A program made the position numbers and the translations under genes. The notes under the pieces were generated by a model that saw only the letters and a list, made by a program, of their open reading frames with translations, was not told the origin of the DNA and made no database searches. Of a stretch of 64,000 nucleotides of DNA, positions 11,401 to 33,320 are shown one piece after another (within the stretch, counting starts at the first letter, position 1; the number at the start of each line of letters is the position of its first letter). Source of the stretch: Megalobrama amblycephala (lineage: Eukaryota > Chordata > Actinopteri > Cypriniformes > Xenocyprididae); assembly GCF_018812025.1 (NCBI RefSeq), contig NC_063066.1, positions 10,369,882-10,433,881 on the forward strand, written 5' to 3'.

Positions 11401-12955
11401 AATTTGCCCAACCTGTGTGTAATTAATAAATCAGACACCGAAACGTTTTATATGTGTCTCAGAGCGCAATTAATAAGACTGTGGGTCTAGTAAACAATAA
11501 CATAAAAAAATGTTTGTGCTGTGTGAAGATTTTAATGTTATGAAAATATGTTCTGATCATACAAAACTATTCATATAAATATTTTTATAGATATTATATT
11601 ATTATAAATATAAATATGATTATAGTCATTTTGTTATTAATACCAAAAAATATCCATGTAAGTGCTGATTTCCTCTTAACCCATGGTCAGGTTTAAAGGA
11701 GCACATTTTAGAGTTTTTTTCCCCCTCAAATTGACATTTAGCCCATATAATTCTTCCTTTATTAGCTTTCATATGTGTGAAATTTGTCAAATGCAATTTC
11801 TAGGGATAGTTGTCACATTCTTTTGCAGTAAATATTTCATGGTTAGGGTTATTTTTGATCATCAGTTTCTGTATTGACACATATATTAGCCTTTGTATTA
11901 GGTTCGAAATATGGGTAGCCTGTGATACTTATCGTTGAGGTCAAATTTACCCTAGATCAATACAATTCACCAACAAAACAAAACTACAAACACAACAAAA
12001 CAAAAAACTCTGGTAAAAAAAGCAAACTTTTAACACTGATACATCTCACACATTACATAGCCTAAATAAAAATAAATAAACATGAGAACATATGATTCAT
12101 AAACTGTGAATATTATGAACCGTTTTGTAACTATTTTTCCTTAATGCATTTTAACCATTTCCGAAAACTCAAAAACCAAAGGTTGACTTAACACATGTTG
12201 ACCTTTTGTGACCCAATAGTGGGAAAACTATACAGTATATTGCACACATTTTTTTCATATAAATTAAAACAGTAAAACTAAATTAAACACACTTTTGAAT
12301 TACAAAGCGGCAGCAAAAATGCAGTTAATATATGTAATCAAACCATAATAGAGTGAATTGTATCAAATTAACGTTATTTGAAACTCATTTGACATCCTGC
12401 CCCCATTAAAATGTGACAAACTGCCCTGACCTGACATTTCTGGATAATATCCTTTAAACCTTTCAGTAAAAATAAACCTTTATTATACAGTTGACCACAA
12501 AAAAAAAATACAGTGATATTGAAATTTTAGCTTTAACCCTTAATGGTCCTTTGATTGTTTTCAACGATTTAGTCCCTTGGGGTCAGATTGACCCCAAACT
12601 TTTACAGAGCAATTGCATAAGGAAATATACACTTTTTACATAATAAACTATATATCATTTGTTTTATTTACTTCTCATCTATGCATTTATGCTGTGCGTT
12701 TTTTTTTTACCTATTTACTGTACTAATACTTAACCATGTCATAAATTTGCTTATGAAAAATGTGTTTTTAATGAAAAAAATCACTTTAATGATTAACTTA
12801 ATTAAATTTAAATTGAATTTGGACATTGCTCTATGTGTTAGGGTAGAATACTACCATCTAGAGGTTTGTGGAAAAACTTTAGGAATTATAGTTGAAAGAA
12901 AGTGCAATGACCACAAATATTCAATAGAGATCAATAGAAACTGTATGTTTGTGTT

Positions 12956-12957
<2 letters not shown>

Positions 12958-13023
<66 letters not shown>

Positions 13024-13102
13024 AGATAGAACATTCGTTCCACTTTGCAGACATCCCAACCTGCAAAAAGTCATTTCAGGGAGTCATTTCACCCCCCCCC
13101 CC

Positions 13103-13138
<36 letters not shown>

Positions 13139-13737
13139 AGGAGCTATAAGCTATAGGCATATGCAATTATTCGTTAATTATGTTTAAATATGTAGATTAC
13201 TTTTACTATTTATATAAGCTGCTTATACTATTTATGTAAACTGCTTTTATTTATTTTCCATTGCAACTTTAAACAGGTCTAAGGAGTTTGTTGTTTTCAT
13301 GTAGCCTTGGCAACTTGCCTGAATAATATGCACATGAAATGAAACTTGTCAACTCACCTCACTGATAATTGATTGGTTGATTTGCCGAAAAAGGACATTC
13401 GGGATGCTCTCTGTCATACATGCGCTTCGCACACACACGCAAGGTCTCGCTCCCTATCCCTCTCTGCCGTGCGCGCGCTGGTTTGAAACACAGTCTCTAT
13501 GCGCGCTCTTGCTCGCTCGCTCTAGATTCCGGGAGATTTTAACTAATTTGCGGGCATCAGGGAGCCGCTATCAATATGCGGGAGACTCCCGGAACTTCCG
13601 GGAGACTTGGGATGTCTGACTTTGTGTTCATGGTCAAGGACCAGACCTTTATTTACATGTACATTTTTGCAGATTTAGGCCAGTTTTGTTGATTTTATTT
13701 GCCAATTTCTACAGAGATGTCCCCTATTGCTGTCACA

Positions 13738-13773
<36 letters not shown>

Positions 13774-14010
13774 AGATGAACGTTTGTTCCACTTTGTGTT
13801 TATGGTCAAGGACCAGACCTTTATTTACATATAAGGATTTTTTCAGATTTAGGCCAGTTTTGTTGATTTTATTTGCCAATTTCTATAAAAATGCTCTCTG
13901 TTACAGTCACACGTGTGTGTTTGAGTGTGTGTATATGAGATAGAAAGTTCGTGTTTATAGTCAAGGACCAGACCTTTTTGGAAATGTAGAACATTTCAGA
14001 TTTATTCTGG
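12958..14010. repeat. Tandem array of a roughly 170-200 bp unit with (GT)n heads
   Basis: Three units each start with (GT)n (12959-13023, 13738-13771, 13908-13931), then GAGAT, a 'TTCCACTTTG' stretch, 'GGTCAAGGACCAGACCTTTA' and a Thy-rich tail 'TTTTGTTGATTTTATTTGCC'. Unit 1 is split at 13047/13619 by a 571-bp insertion; unit 3 is degenerate and shortened. Confidence 0.85.
13048..13618. mobile_element. hAT-like non-autonomous insertion with 6-bp target duplication
   Basis: Ends are perfect 12-bp inverted repeats CAGACATCCCAA / TTGGGATGTCTG, flanked by direct repeats ACTTTG (13042-13047 and 13619-13624). The neighbouring tandem unit preserves the uninterrupted target TTCCACTTTGTGTT near 13788-13800, which proves the boundaries. 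Inside are a C/A homopolymer run (13092-13133) and a GC-rich 3' part with CGGGAGA repeats. CAG...CTG termini suit hAT elements, some of which make 6-bp duplications. No coding capacity. Confidence 0.85.
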
Positions 14011-14369
14011 ATTTTTTTTTTTTTTGACAAATGAAAAAAAAAAAAAATAATAATTTACATATACATTTTTCCATTCATTTTCAATGTGGGTCAATCTGAC
14101 ACCAAAGGACTAAAACGGTGATTTTTTTACGCACCTTTAGAACAACTAAGTCAAGCCCAGATTTTTTGTGCATGTTTAGATAGATTATTTAGGAAGATTC
14201 ACAGAGTTTCATGTCCCTGAGATGAAGGGAACACTTTTTTTATAAACGAAGGAAACTGTCAGCGGGGTCCGATTGAGGGTTAAATATATAATTTACAAAC
14301 ATTATAGTAATCCAAGACAGTCTTTGATGAAATATTTCAAGTGTTTTTGAGTTTTGGGACTGGACTGCG

Positions 14370-14886
14370 CATTATGTGTTGGCGCCCCCTAATGGATGAT
14401 CGGAAACGTCAGGCCTCGCGCTTAACCAACGCGCCTCAACAGCAGCTGCGCACAGCAACGGTCGAAAGTACTTCCGGCGGGTCAGCGTCGCCTCTTAGAA
14501 AAGTTACTATTTACCCGCAGACTTTTCCTCAAACCGAAAATACCAGCCTATCTCCCGAGCGGAAAGACAGCGTTCAGCAGAATGCTTTAACGCAAACAGC
14601 CCTCGACAGAAGCAGTTTGTATTCTAACGGACTTTGTGCAGCGCACCGGAGTGTGTGCTCGAGCGAGAGGAAGCAGTATTCAACCATCTTTCCTCTGTTG
14701 GCAATAACAAGAGCAGAGAAGGGTCCAAGTGGGGCTGCACTTCTCATTTTATCCTCTTTTTCTCCTTATTCACACACGGAGACGCGAGGTTTTACTTTCC
14801 CCGACCGAGACCGAGGAATATAAAGCGTCCACACCCGGGATCGTAGCATTAGTAGATTAGCTATTTGATTTAGTATTTCTTTTTTC
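14370..14886 (+). promoter_or_regulatory. CUL4B promoter and 5' UTR with an upstream reading frame
   Basis: A CpG-richer block immediately upstream of the CUL4B start and distinct from the AT-rich flank. An open frame of 160 codons (14341-14823) lies within it and ends before the CUL4B ATG; I treat it as UTR because it resembles no family. TTTCCAACAG right at 14889-14898 looks like a splice acceptor, so a spliced 5' UTR with a downstream start is a minor alternative. Confidence 0.5.
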
Positions 14887-25729
<10,843 letters not shown>

Positions 25730-26795
25730 AGAGAGAGAGAGAATAAGAGGGGAAGATGAGGGATGGTAGAAATGACAGGAGGAAGATGCTCTCAGTGACG
25801 TTGTTTACTTCCCTTAGCACATGGAACCCCTTATTCCAGTTTTTGTTCACATTACCATCTTCACCACAGTGACCAACAACTGAATCAGTTTTCTCTTCAT
25901 GGCTTTGACAGGGTAGGGTGTGTTTTATTTCCCTCAGAAAGGAATGTCCAAACAAAACAAAAAATAATTTTGTTACAATGCTTCAAAGAATTGGACTAAC
26001 CTGAGCTTAAAAAGAAAAGTTATTTATTTTCAGACTCTGTTTCATGGCTGTTGTTTGTCTGTTTTTTTTTTTTCTTTTTCTTTCTTCTTATTTCATTGTT
26101 AACCCACAAAAATATTATAACATTACCTGTGCAAAGAAAACCAGAACCTGATTTTGACTCATTTGTTCAGTCAGTGTTGTATTGGGTAGCAGTGTATGAA
26201 CATTGAAAACAGGTTTTCTCTTTGCCAATGTTTGATAAATTTGTACAATGAAAAGAAAGTTCAGCTGATTGGTCACAAGCGATTTATGTTCTGTGAATGT
26301 GATTTATTGATCAATAGAACAATTGAGGCTGATTGGAAATTTCACAGTATGTGCCAAGATTAGATAAATCAAGCACTTGTTTTGTTTGTAGGAATGTTAA
26401 CGCTGCTAAACACTAACTTGTACATCTTCCTTTTTCCCCCCTGCTTACACCTCACATTTCCTCCTCTTGTTTATTTTGTATATACATTTTACACACAACT
26501 TTGATGTTTGACACTCTCGACTACATTGCAACTGCATTTTTTTTTCTTTGGAAACTCAGAACAAGCACAGCAGCATCATTTTATCATCCTAGTGTTTCCA
26601 AGTTTATATATCCCTTAAGTTCTGAATTAGGCCTATTTACTGAGAAGCTCCTCTGTGTGGCATCACTGGATCTGTCTGTGGAAGTTTTGGCAGTGGTGTT
26701 TTGAGAAATCATACTAAAGTGGACAGTCGTCCAGTGTCTGGAAAAGTATGCTTGTTTTTATTGCCTCAGAATAAACAACTGTATGTGTTTCCATG
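25730..26795 (+). other. cul4b: CUL4B 3' UTR
   Basis: Begins with a short GA repeat after the TAG, shows no other exon, and reaches a canonical AATAAA at 26770-26775, so cleavage is expected within some 20 bases. The exact end is inferred. Confidence 0.6.
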
Positions 26796-27210
26796 ATCTT
26801 GTCCCTCTGATCAGTGATTGTGATATTTCTTGGATGATGAGAAATGAATACTTCTAAATAACTAAATGAACCGAAGAAGCATCGGACATCATAAATTGGC
26901 AGTCCTTTATTATTTTCATTAATACATTGAACATAATGTTAGGTATTTTACTTAATAACCATACAAAACTTGATATGTCTTGATATATTAATATCGAATT
27001 TGGCTGAGATTATAATTCAAGGCAAGACACATAAGGCAAAACCATTGTGGTTTTTTTTTTTTTCCATGTTCTGATCAATTTTGAGATTTTGGACTGTTTT
27101 GCTTCCATAATGCATCATCTAAGACTACTGGGAAGAAAACATCCAAAATACACATTATCTATTTGCACCTGTGGATTTCATATAATTTATCTGATTTATA
27201 TAACATTCTC

Positions 27211-27422
27211 GCCAGGTTTCACAGACAAGGTTTAATAGTCCTATACTAAAATGCATGTTTGAGCCTTTTTAACTGAAAGCAACTTGTACTGACATATCTT
27301 AAAATATGCCAGTGCCATTGTTTTGTCTCAAGATGCACACCAGTAATGTTTTTTTTTCTAGTGTATGTTTATAAAAGCTACTTAAATATCCAAATTGAAG
27401 GCCTAATCCTGGTTTAGGCTAA
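27211..27422. mobile_element. Fragment of the 'TTTCACAGACAAGG' family
   Basis: Begins GCCAGGTTTCACAGACAAGG and shares the ACTAAAATGCATGTTTGAG core with 9807-10044 and 24731-24954. Its right end (CCTAATCCTGGTTTAGGCTAA) abuts the palindrome at 27423, which probably inserted into it and separated or removed the far terminus. Confidence 0.75.
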
Positions 27423-27913
27423 CCCAGGTGAAAAAAAAAGTACACTTCTGTAATGTACTTGAAGTGCTCTATTTTCACATACTAATTTTGTACTTAATAT
27501 ACTAAAAATTCTTCTTAAGTGTTTCTTAAGATCATCTTAAGAACATCTAAGTGTACTCAACTGTGCTATTTTGAGACACCATGAAATATGAACTAAAATG
27601 TGCTTTTAATATACTATCTCTGTATTTAGAAAATGTATTTAGCTACCACTTTTAGTACACTATGGTTTCAAATGTAATATAAGTGGTGTCTAAATACATT
27701 TTTTAAATATAGATATAGTATAATTAAAGCACATTTTAGTTCATATTTCATGGTGTCTCAAAATAGCAGAGTTGAGTACACTTATTAGATGTTCTTAAGA
27801 TTATCTTAAGAAGTACTAAAGTACATTTTTTTTTGTATATTAAGTACAAAATTAGTGCGCTAAAATAGAGCACTTTAAGTACATTATAGAAATGTATTTT
27901 TTATTCACCTGGG
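27423..27913. mobile_element. Long palindromic MITE, CCCAGGTGAAAAAA ends
   Basis: Left end CCCAGGTGAAAAAAAAAG, right end TTTTTTATTCACCTGGG. The two arms, each over 200 bp, are near-complete inversions: for example TGAGACACCATGAAATATGA on the left and TCATATTTCATGGTGTCTCA on the right. Central words alternate AGTACTT and TTCTTAAGA. It could fold into one very long hairpin. Confidence 0.9.
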
Positions 27914-28459
27914 ATTTTTTTTTCTGGCTGTTGACATATTTTCTGGATTTTTTATGGATTGCTAAAAATAGATATCCAGAACCCCCTTTCTAAAACTTTT
28001 AAATCTGTCAGCAAAATTAAACATGAATTTTGAACCAGGCTTCATTCAATGTTCATATTTCTGTTCTGAAAATGTATGCAAAATAGTGCATATTTAATTA
28101 GATAAAATATTTTGCATATTTCAACAAAACATTTTAGAAAACAACATATAATACAAAACAATTGTCTTAATGTGCTGGGATCAGTTATTTTATTTATTTA
28201 TTTATTTATTTATTTTTGTGCTGATTTTGAATTGATCGTTAACGATATCACTTACATGTATCAAGTCTACTGTTTGTTGTCATGCTGCCTTGCCGTAAAA
28301 TGTTTACCACTGTCGTAAACGAAACAGGAATCACCTGCGGTTAACGTGAAGCGTGCAGTTCATTAAACCATCTTATACTGAGTATTTAGTTTATTATTTT
28401 TTGGTTATCTAAGATCACATAGACAAGAGGACAAGAGTGACCGATTACGACTCGCAAGG

Positions 28460-31400
28460 ATGTTTAAAAAGTAAGCTTGAGCCGTTGTCAATCTTATAAA
28501 TAGTAGCTAACGCAACTTAGCATTGTTACAGTAATGCAGTGTTTAATTAGCTCAGTAGCTTTGCCATCTCCGTAGAGGTAAAAAATATACATCGCATGTA
28601 TACTCGTACAAGTTTAATATGATATTGTAACTTAATATATGCCCTTAATTCTGTAACCGAGACAGTAACCTGTTTAGCTACACTGCTAACTTGCTCTGTC
28701 ACAGCTCACTTGTAAGGTCCATTAGTAATGATCCATCTGTATTCATGTGTTTTCACACTAACTTCTAATATTTATAACTTGAAAAGATGGTAAACAAAAT
28801 GAATAATGTTTACATAAGTCATTAAACATTTGAGGGTAATTGTTATATCAGACCTCTAGACTAGAATAATTTCTTTATTTTAACAAACAATACTTTAAAA
28901 AAATAAGATTACAGACACCTGCGCCTGTGTCATCTGCATTATATTTGCTGATTCTTTTCTTTCTCTTTGTCTTCATAGATTTGATGAAAAGGAAAATGTT
29001 TCAAACTGTATTCAGCTGAAGACATCTGTAATTAAGGGTATAAAGAATCAACTGTTAGATCAGTTTCCCAACATTGATGATTGGCTCAACCAGATAATGC
29101 CCAAAAAGGACCCAGTCAAAATTGTGAGATGGTAAGAGTTTCACAATATATGGAGTCAGTGTTATTGATATGCACTACTGTAACGCAGTACTAAAGGATT
29201 AGCTAATTTGACTTCAGATGTGTGATATTTTGTTTATGTTTCCAGTCATGAGCATATTGAGATTCTTACGGTAAATGGAGAGCTGCTCTTCTTCAGACAA
29301 AGAGAGGGGCCTTTCTATCCCACCCTCAGACTTCTACACAAATGTAAGACGGCTTTAATTTTAGTAGAAAGATGCTTTCTCTGCAGAAAAGATTTTCTCG
29401 GATGACAGAAGATTTCTCATATTACGCAACTTACACTTACAATTCGCTTGGTCAGACTAATGCTTGATATTCACGTGTCTGTTCTCCAGATCCCTTCATC
29501 CTGCCACACCAGCAAGTAGATAAAGGAGCCATCAAATTTGTTCTGAGTGGAGCCAATATCATGTGCCCAGGCCTTACATCACCAGGAGCCAAACTCTACC
29601 CTGCTGACACAGACACAGTAGTTGTATCTTTCCAACTGTTGTATTCATTTTTTGTTTCTGAAATATTTTCTGCAATTGAAGAATAAATCCTATTGATTTA
29701 TTCTAAAGGAATAGTTCACTTAAAAATAAAAATAAATTTTTTTACTCGCCCTTAGAATCTTCACTCCAATTACAAAAGGACATAAAAAGCACCATACAAC
29801 TCCTTAGATATAAAAAAAAAAAATAAATAAAAAATTTGGTCTGTTCATCACACAAAGGAATCGTATGACTTAAGAAGAAACTGGACTACTTTTATGGTAT
29901 ATTTGTCCATTTGAAATGTATTAGGTAAAATACAGAAACAGAATACCTATTTTCAATTTTAGTTTAAGTTTTAGTTTGTGTTTTGATTCATTTTTTATAT
30001 TTCTATTTAGCTTTTTCATAATTTACTTTCATTTCAGTATTAGCTTTAATAATTCTAGTACTTTAAATTGAATGTATTAATTTCAGGTAGTTTTCAAGGC
30101 AACATTTTGTTTTTCAACTAATATTTTTATTTAATTTCGACTTTCAGTTACTGAAAACAATAACAACACTGCTGTAAATATTTATTTTTGAGTGAACTAT
30201 TCATGTCATAGATTTGATTGGTGTGTGCATAGCAGGGGTTGTTGTCCTTAAGTATTTGTTTTCAGGCCATAATGGCAGAAGGGAAGCAGCATGCACTCTG
30301 TGTGGGAGTCATGAAGATGTCTGCAGATGACATGTAAGTGTAATTTGCATTCTGAATTCCCATTAAAGGGTTAGTTCACCCAAAAATGAAATTTCTGTCA
30401 GTAATTATCCACAAGACCTTCGTTCATCTTCGGAACACAAATTAAGATATTTTTGATGAAATCAGAGAAATCCGTAGGACAATGACAGGGTAGAGAGGAA
30501 ATTGTTGAATAAAGTCATTATTTTTTTGTTTTTGCGCACAAAAAGTATTATCTTCGCTTCATAACATTAAGGTTGAAGCACTGTAGTCACATTGACTATT
30601 TTAACAATGTCTTTACTACTTTTCTGGATCTTAAATGTGGTAATTTCGTTGCTTTCTATGGGAGATTAAAAAAACCTGATGAACGAAGGTCTTGCCGGTT
30701 TGAAAGGACATGAGGGTGCTTAATGACAGAAATGTCATTTTTGGCTGAACTAACACTTTAAATTTTAAAATGCAGAACCACACATGCATGTCTACGAAAA
30801 CAAAATGCTATTTTTTTTTTTTTTTTTTTTTTAAGATCTGCACAGACATTCTAAAATGTTGAAATCTTTAGTTCCTCTATCCTCTACATCATTGTTTCTC
30901 AACTGGTGGGCCGCAACCCAAAAGGGGGGTCACAATACTGTTTTGAGTGGGTTGTGGAGTGTGTAGACAAAGAAACAACAACAAACTTAATTCTAAACCC
31001 CGGTTTCACGAACAAGGTTTAAGCCTAGTCCTAGACTAAAATGCATGTTTTAACTGAAAGCAGCTTTCACTGACTTATCTTAAATATTAGGGCTGGGTAT
31101 TGACACAATTTTCACGATTTGATTCCATTTCTATTCGCATGCTTGCGATTCGATTTGATTCAATATTGATTATTTTGGATGTAGTATATCAGTTACAGTA
31201 CATGGCAAATTTTCTAGAGGAAAAAAATCTCTCAACTAATGCTGTAAACTACACATGGGAGTCAGTTGGTACTACTTTACTATAATATTGAAGGTTAAAA
31301 TTAACTTATACAAACACTTAAATTACATGTTTATGTTTTAAATTACATTAATGTTTTTATAATAAATAGTTTAGAATTGCATAATCATATTTCTACTCCA

Positions 31401-33171
31401 ATTCATTTTTTGAAATATAAACATTTAAATTGTGGCTGTCATAACTGATTTATTCAAACATGCATTAAATATTGAAGAACATTAAAAATTATAATGAATA
31501 TGTAACTGTGCATAGCTATATTTATCAGATTGTTGCTTTCTAGAGTTCACTTTTCTAGGTGACTGAGTTTATGGTCACTGAATATAGTTTTTCTGAGGTA
31601 AATGTGACGTTACGTGACATTGTTTACAAGCTGTTTTATTGACGTCTTTCCGAAGTTGAAACACTGATTGAGGTATTGCGCGAGACATGATACGGATTTC
31701 GGTAAGTTGTACTGTATATTTTAAAGGTGCCCTAGAATAAAAAATTGAATTTATCTTGGCAAGAGTTCAGTACATGGAAATGACATACAGTGAGTCTCAA
31801 ACTCCATTGTTTCCTCCTCCTTATATAAATCTCATTTGTTTAAAAGACCTCTGAAGAACAGGCAAATCTCAACATAACATTTATGTTACGTAATGTTACG
31901 TAACAGTCGGGATCATTAATATGTACGCCCCCAATATTTGCATATGCCAGCTCATGTTCAAGGCATTAGACAAGAGCAGGACATCTGAATGTGCACAACT
32001 GAATAATCAGACTAGGTAAACAAGCAAGGACAACAGCGAAAAATGGCAGATGGAGCGATAATAACTGGTATGATCCATGATTACGTGATATTTTTAGTGA
32101 TATTTGTAAATTGTCTTTCTAAATGTTTCGTTAGTATGTTGCTAATGTGGTTAAAGTTACCATCGTTTCTTACTGTATCCACGGAGACAAGACTGTCGTT
32201 ATTTTCATTTTTTAAACACTTGCAGTCTGTATAATTCATAAACACAACTTCATTCTTTATAAATCTCTCCAACAGTGTGTAATGTTAGCTTTAGCAACGG
32301 AGCATAGCCTCAAACTCATTCAGAATCAAATGTAAACATCCAAATAAATACTGTACTTACGCGATCAGACATGTTGCATGACGAACACTTTGTAAAGATC
32401 CATTTTGAGGGTTATATTAGCTGTGTGAAATTTGTTTATGCACTGTTTAAGGCAAGCGCGAGCTCCGTGGGCGGGGAGCGTGAGCATTTAAAGGGGCCGC
32501 AGCCTAAATCGGCTCATATTTAATGATGCCCCAAAATAGGCAGTTAAAAAAATTCATAAAAAAAAATCTATGGGGTATTTTGAGCTGAAACTTCACAGAC
32601 ACATTCAGGGGACACCTTAGATTTATATTACATCTATTAAAAAGACATTCTACGGCACCTTTAACATACCTTCAGATGTTTAGTCATGTTTATTTCGCGC
32701 TGCAAAATAAACATGACCCCCCCATCTACATTTCCTGCCGGTACTGAGCCTTCGGGTTATAAGTGGGACTCTCTAACCACAACTGCCCTATAATACTGTT
32801 TATTCATCAGTGTTAGTGTGTGGTGTGGCAATCATTTTTGAGAAACAAGTTTGCTTGGTTCAAATGACAAACTTTGGGTTGCGGCTTAATGACCATGGAA
32901 AAATGTGGGTCCCATGGCCAAACCAGTTGAAAACCACTGATCTAGATTGCTGTGTAAATACAGCATGTATAAAAGAAGAAAACAATACATGAAATTCATG
33001 TAAATCTGTCAGCATCAGTTTAAACCTGACTCTACAGTTTATTGGTTACGGAACACTAAATGATTTTCTTGTCTCACTTCACTAAACAGAGAGAAAGTAA
33101 ACAAGGGAATTGGAATCGAGAACGTTCACTATCTGAATGATGGACTGTGGCACATGAAGACGTATAAGTAA
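28460..33171 (+). CDS. mcts1: MCTS1, PUA-domain re-initiation and ribosome-recycling factor
   Basis: Coding exons 28460-28470, 28979-29131, 29246-29343, 29490-29623, 30266-30333, 33090-33171 join in frame to 181 residues, the exact length of human MCTS1. The first exon holds only MFK and two bases of the next codon. The protein starts [20 protein letters not shown] and ends GLWHMKTYK; the N-terminal half is the MCT1 fold and residues about 92-171 the PUA domain that contacts RNA. MCTS1 pairs with DENR to remove tRNA from post-termination 40S subunits and allow re-initiation after short upstream frames. The fourth intron looks minor-class. The gene is convergent with C1GALT1C1. Confidence 0.97.
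29624..30265 (+). other. mcts1: Candidate U12-type GT-AG intron of MCTS1
   Basis: The donor GTATCTTTCC differs at two positions from the U12 consensus GTATCCTTT, and GTCCTTAAG (30245-30253) 14 bases before the acceptor nearly matches the U12 branch motif TTCCTTAAC. There is no long polypyrimidine tract. Phase 0, between codons for ...TVV and AIM. A fragment of a 'TAGTTCAC' repeat lies at about 29709-29780. Confidence 0.75.
30367..30757. mobile_element. 'AGGGTTAGTTCACC' MITE with TTAA flanks in MCTS1 intron 5
   Basis: Left end AGGGTTAGTTCACCCAAAAA, right end TTTTTGGCTGAACTAACACT, flanked by TTAA on both sides. Same family as 37968-38473 and the degenerate 49253-49630. No coding capacity. Confidence 0.85.
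31725..32660. mobile_element. 'AGGTGCCCTAGA' MITE, about 0.94 kb, with TTAA flanks
   Basis: Left end AGGTGCCCTAGAATA, right end TTCTACGGCACCT, flanked by TTAA at 31721-31724 and 32661-32664. The interior is closely shared with 59959-60913 and, inverted, with 47029-49081. It lies in MCTS1 intron 5. Preceding it, 31000-31083 is a fragment of the 'TTTCACGAACAAGG' family, followed at about 31088-31200 by a different 'GGGCTGGGTATTGA' repeat. Confidence 0.88.
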
Positions 33172-33320
33172 TGACAGACATGAGGATGTGGTGGAACTGT
33201 TTGGACCCCTTGTCACCAGGCTGCTACTGTTTACATGAATGGACTCAACTGTCTACCATACCGAAAGCTTTGAAAACAACCCCATTTTAATGCACGAATA
33301 AAACCCGCATTCAAGTCATT
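33172..33320 (+). other. mcts1: MCTS1 3' UTR
   Basis: A short 3' UTR is suggested by a canonical AATAAA at 33297-33302. Longer forms cannot be excluded. Confidence 0.6.

Larger units (their letters stand above)
12537..14279. mobile_element. Candidate piggyBac-like non-autonomous element with TTAA flanks
   Basis: In the LAMP2-CUL4B gap, TTAA (12533-12536) is followed by CCCTTAATGGTCC, and GGTCCGATTGAGGG precedes TTAA (14280-14283): imperfect inverted ends starting CCCT next to duplicated TTAA, as in piggyBac elements. A second inverted pair lies inside: TTAGTCCCTTGGGGTCAGAT near 12568 and its near-complement at about 14090-14120. No transposase frame is seen. The interior holds the tandem array and the hAT-like insertion listed separately. 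Confidence 0.55.
26796..28459. other. CUL4B-MCTS1 intergenic region
   Basis: AT-rich spacer holding two repeats (27211-27422 and 27423-27913), a (TTTA)n run at about 28187-28216 and, in its last 150 bases, the likely MCTS1 promoter and 5' UTR. No TATA box is evident; the start context is CGCAAGGATG. Confidence 0.5.
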
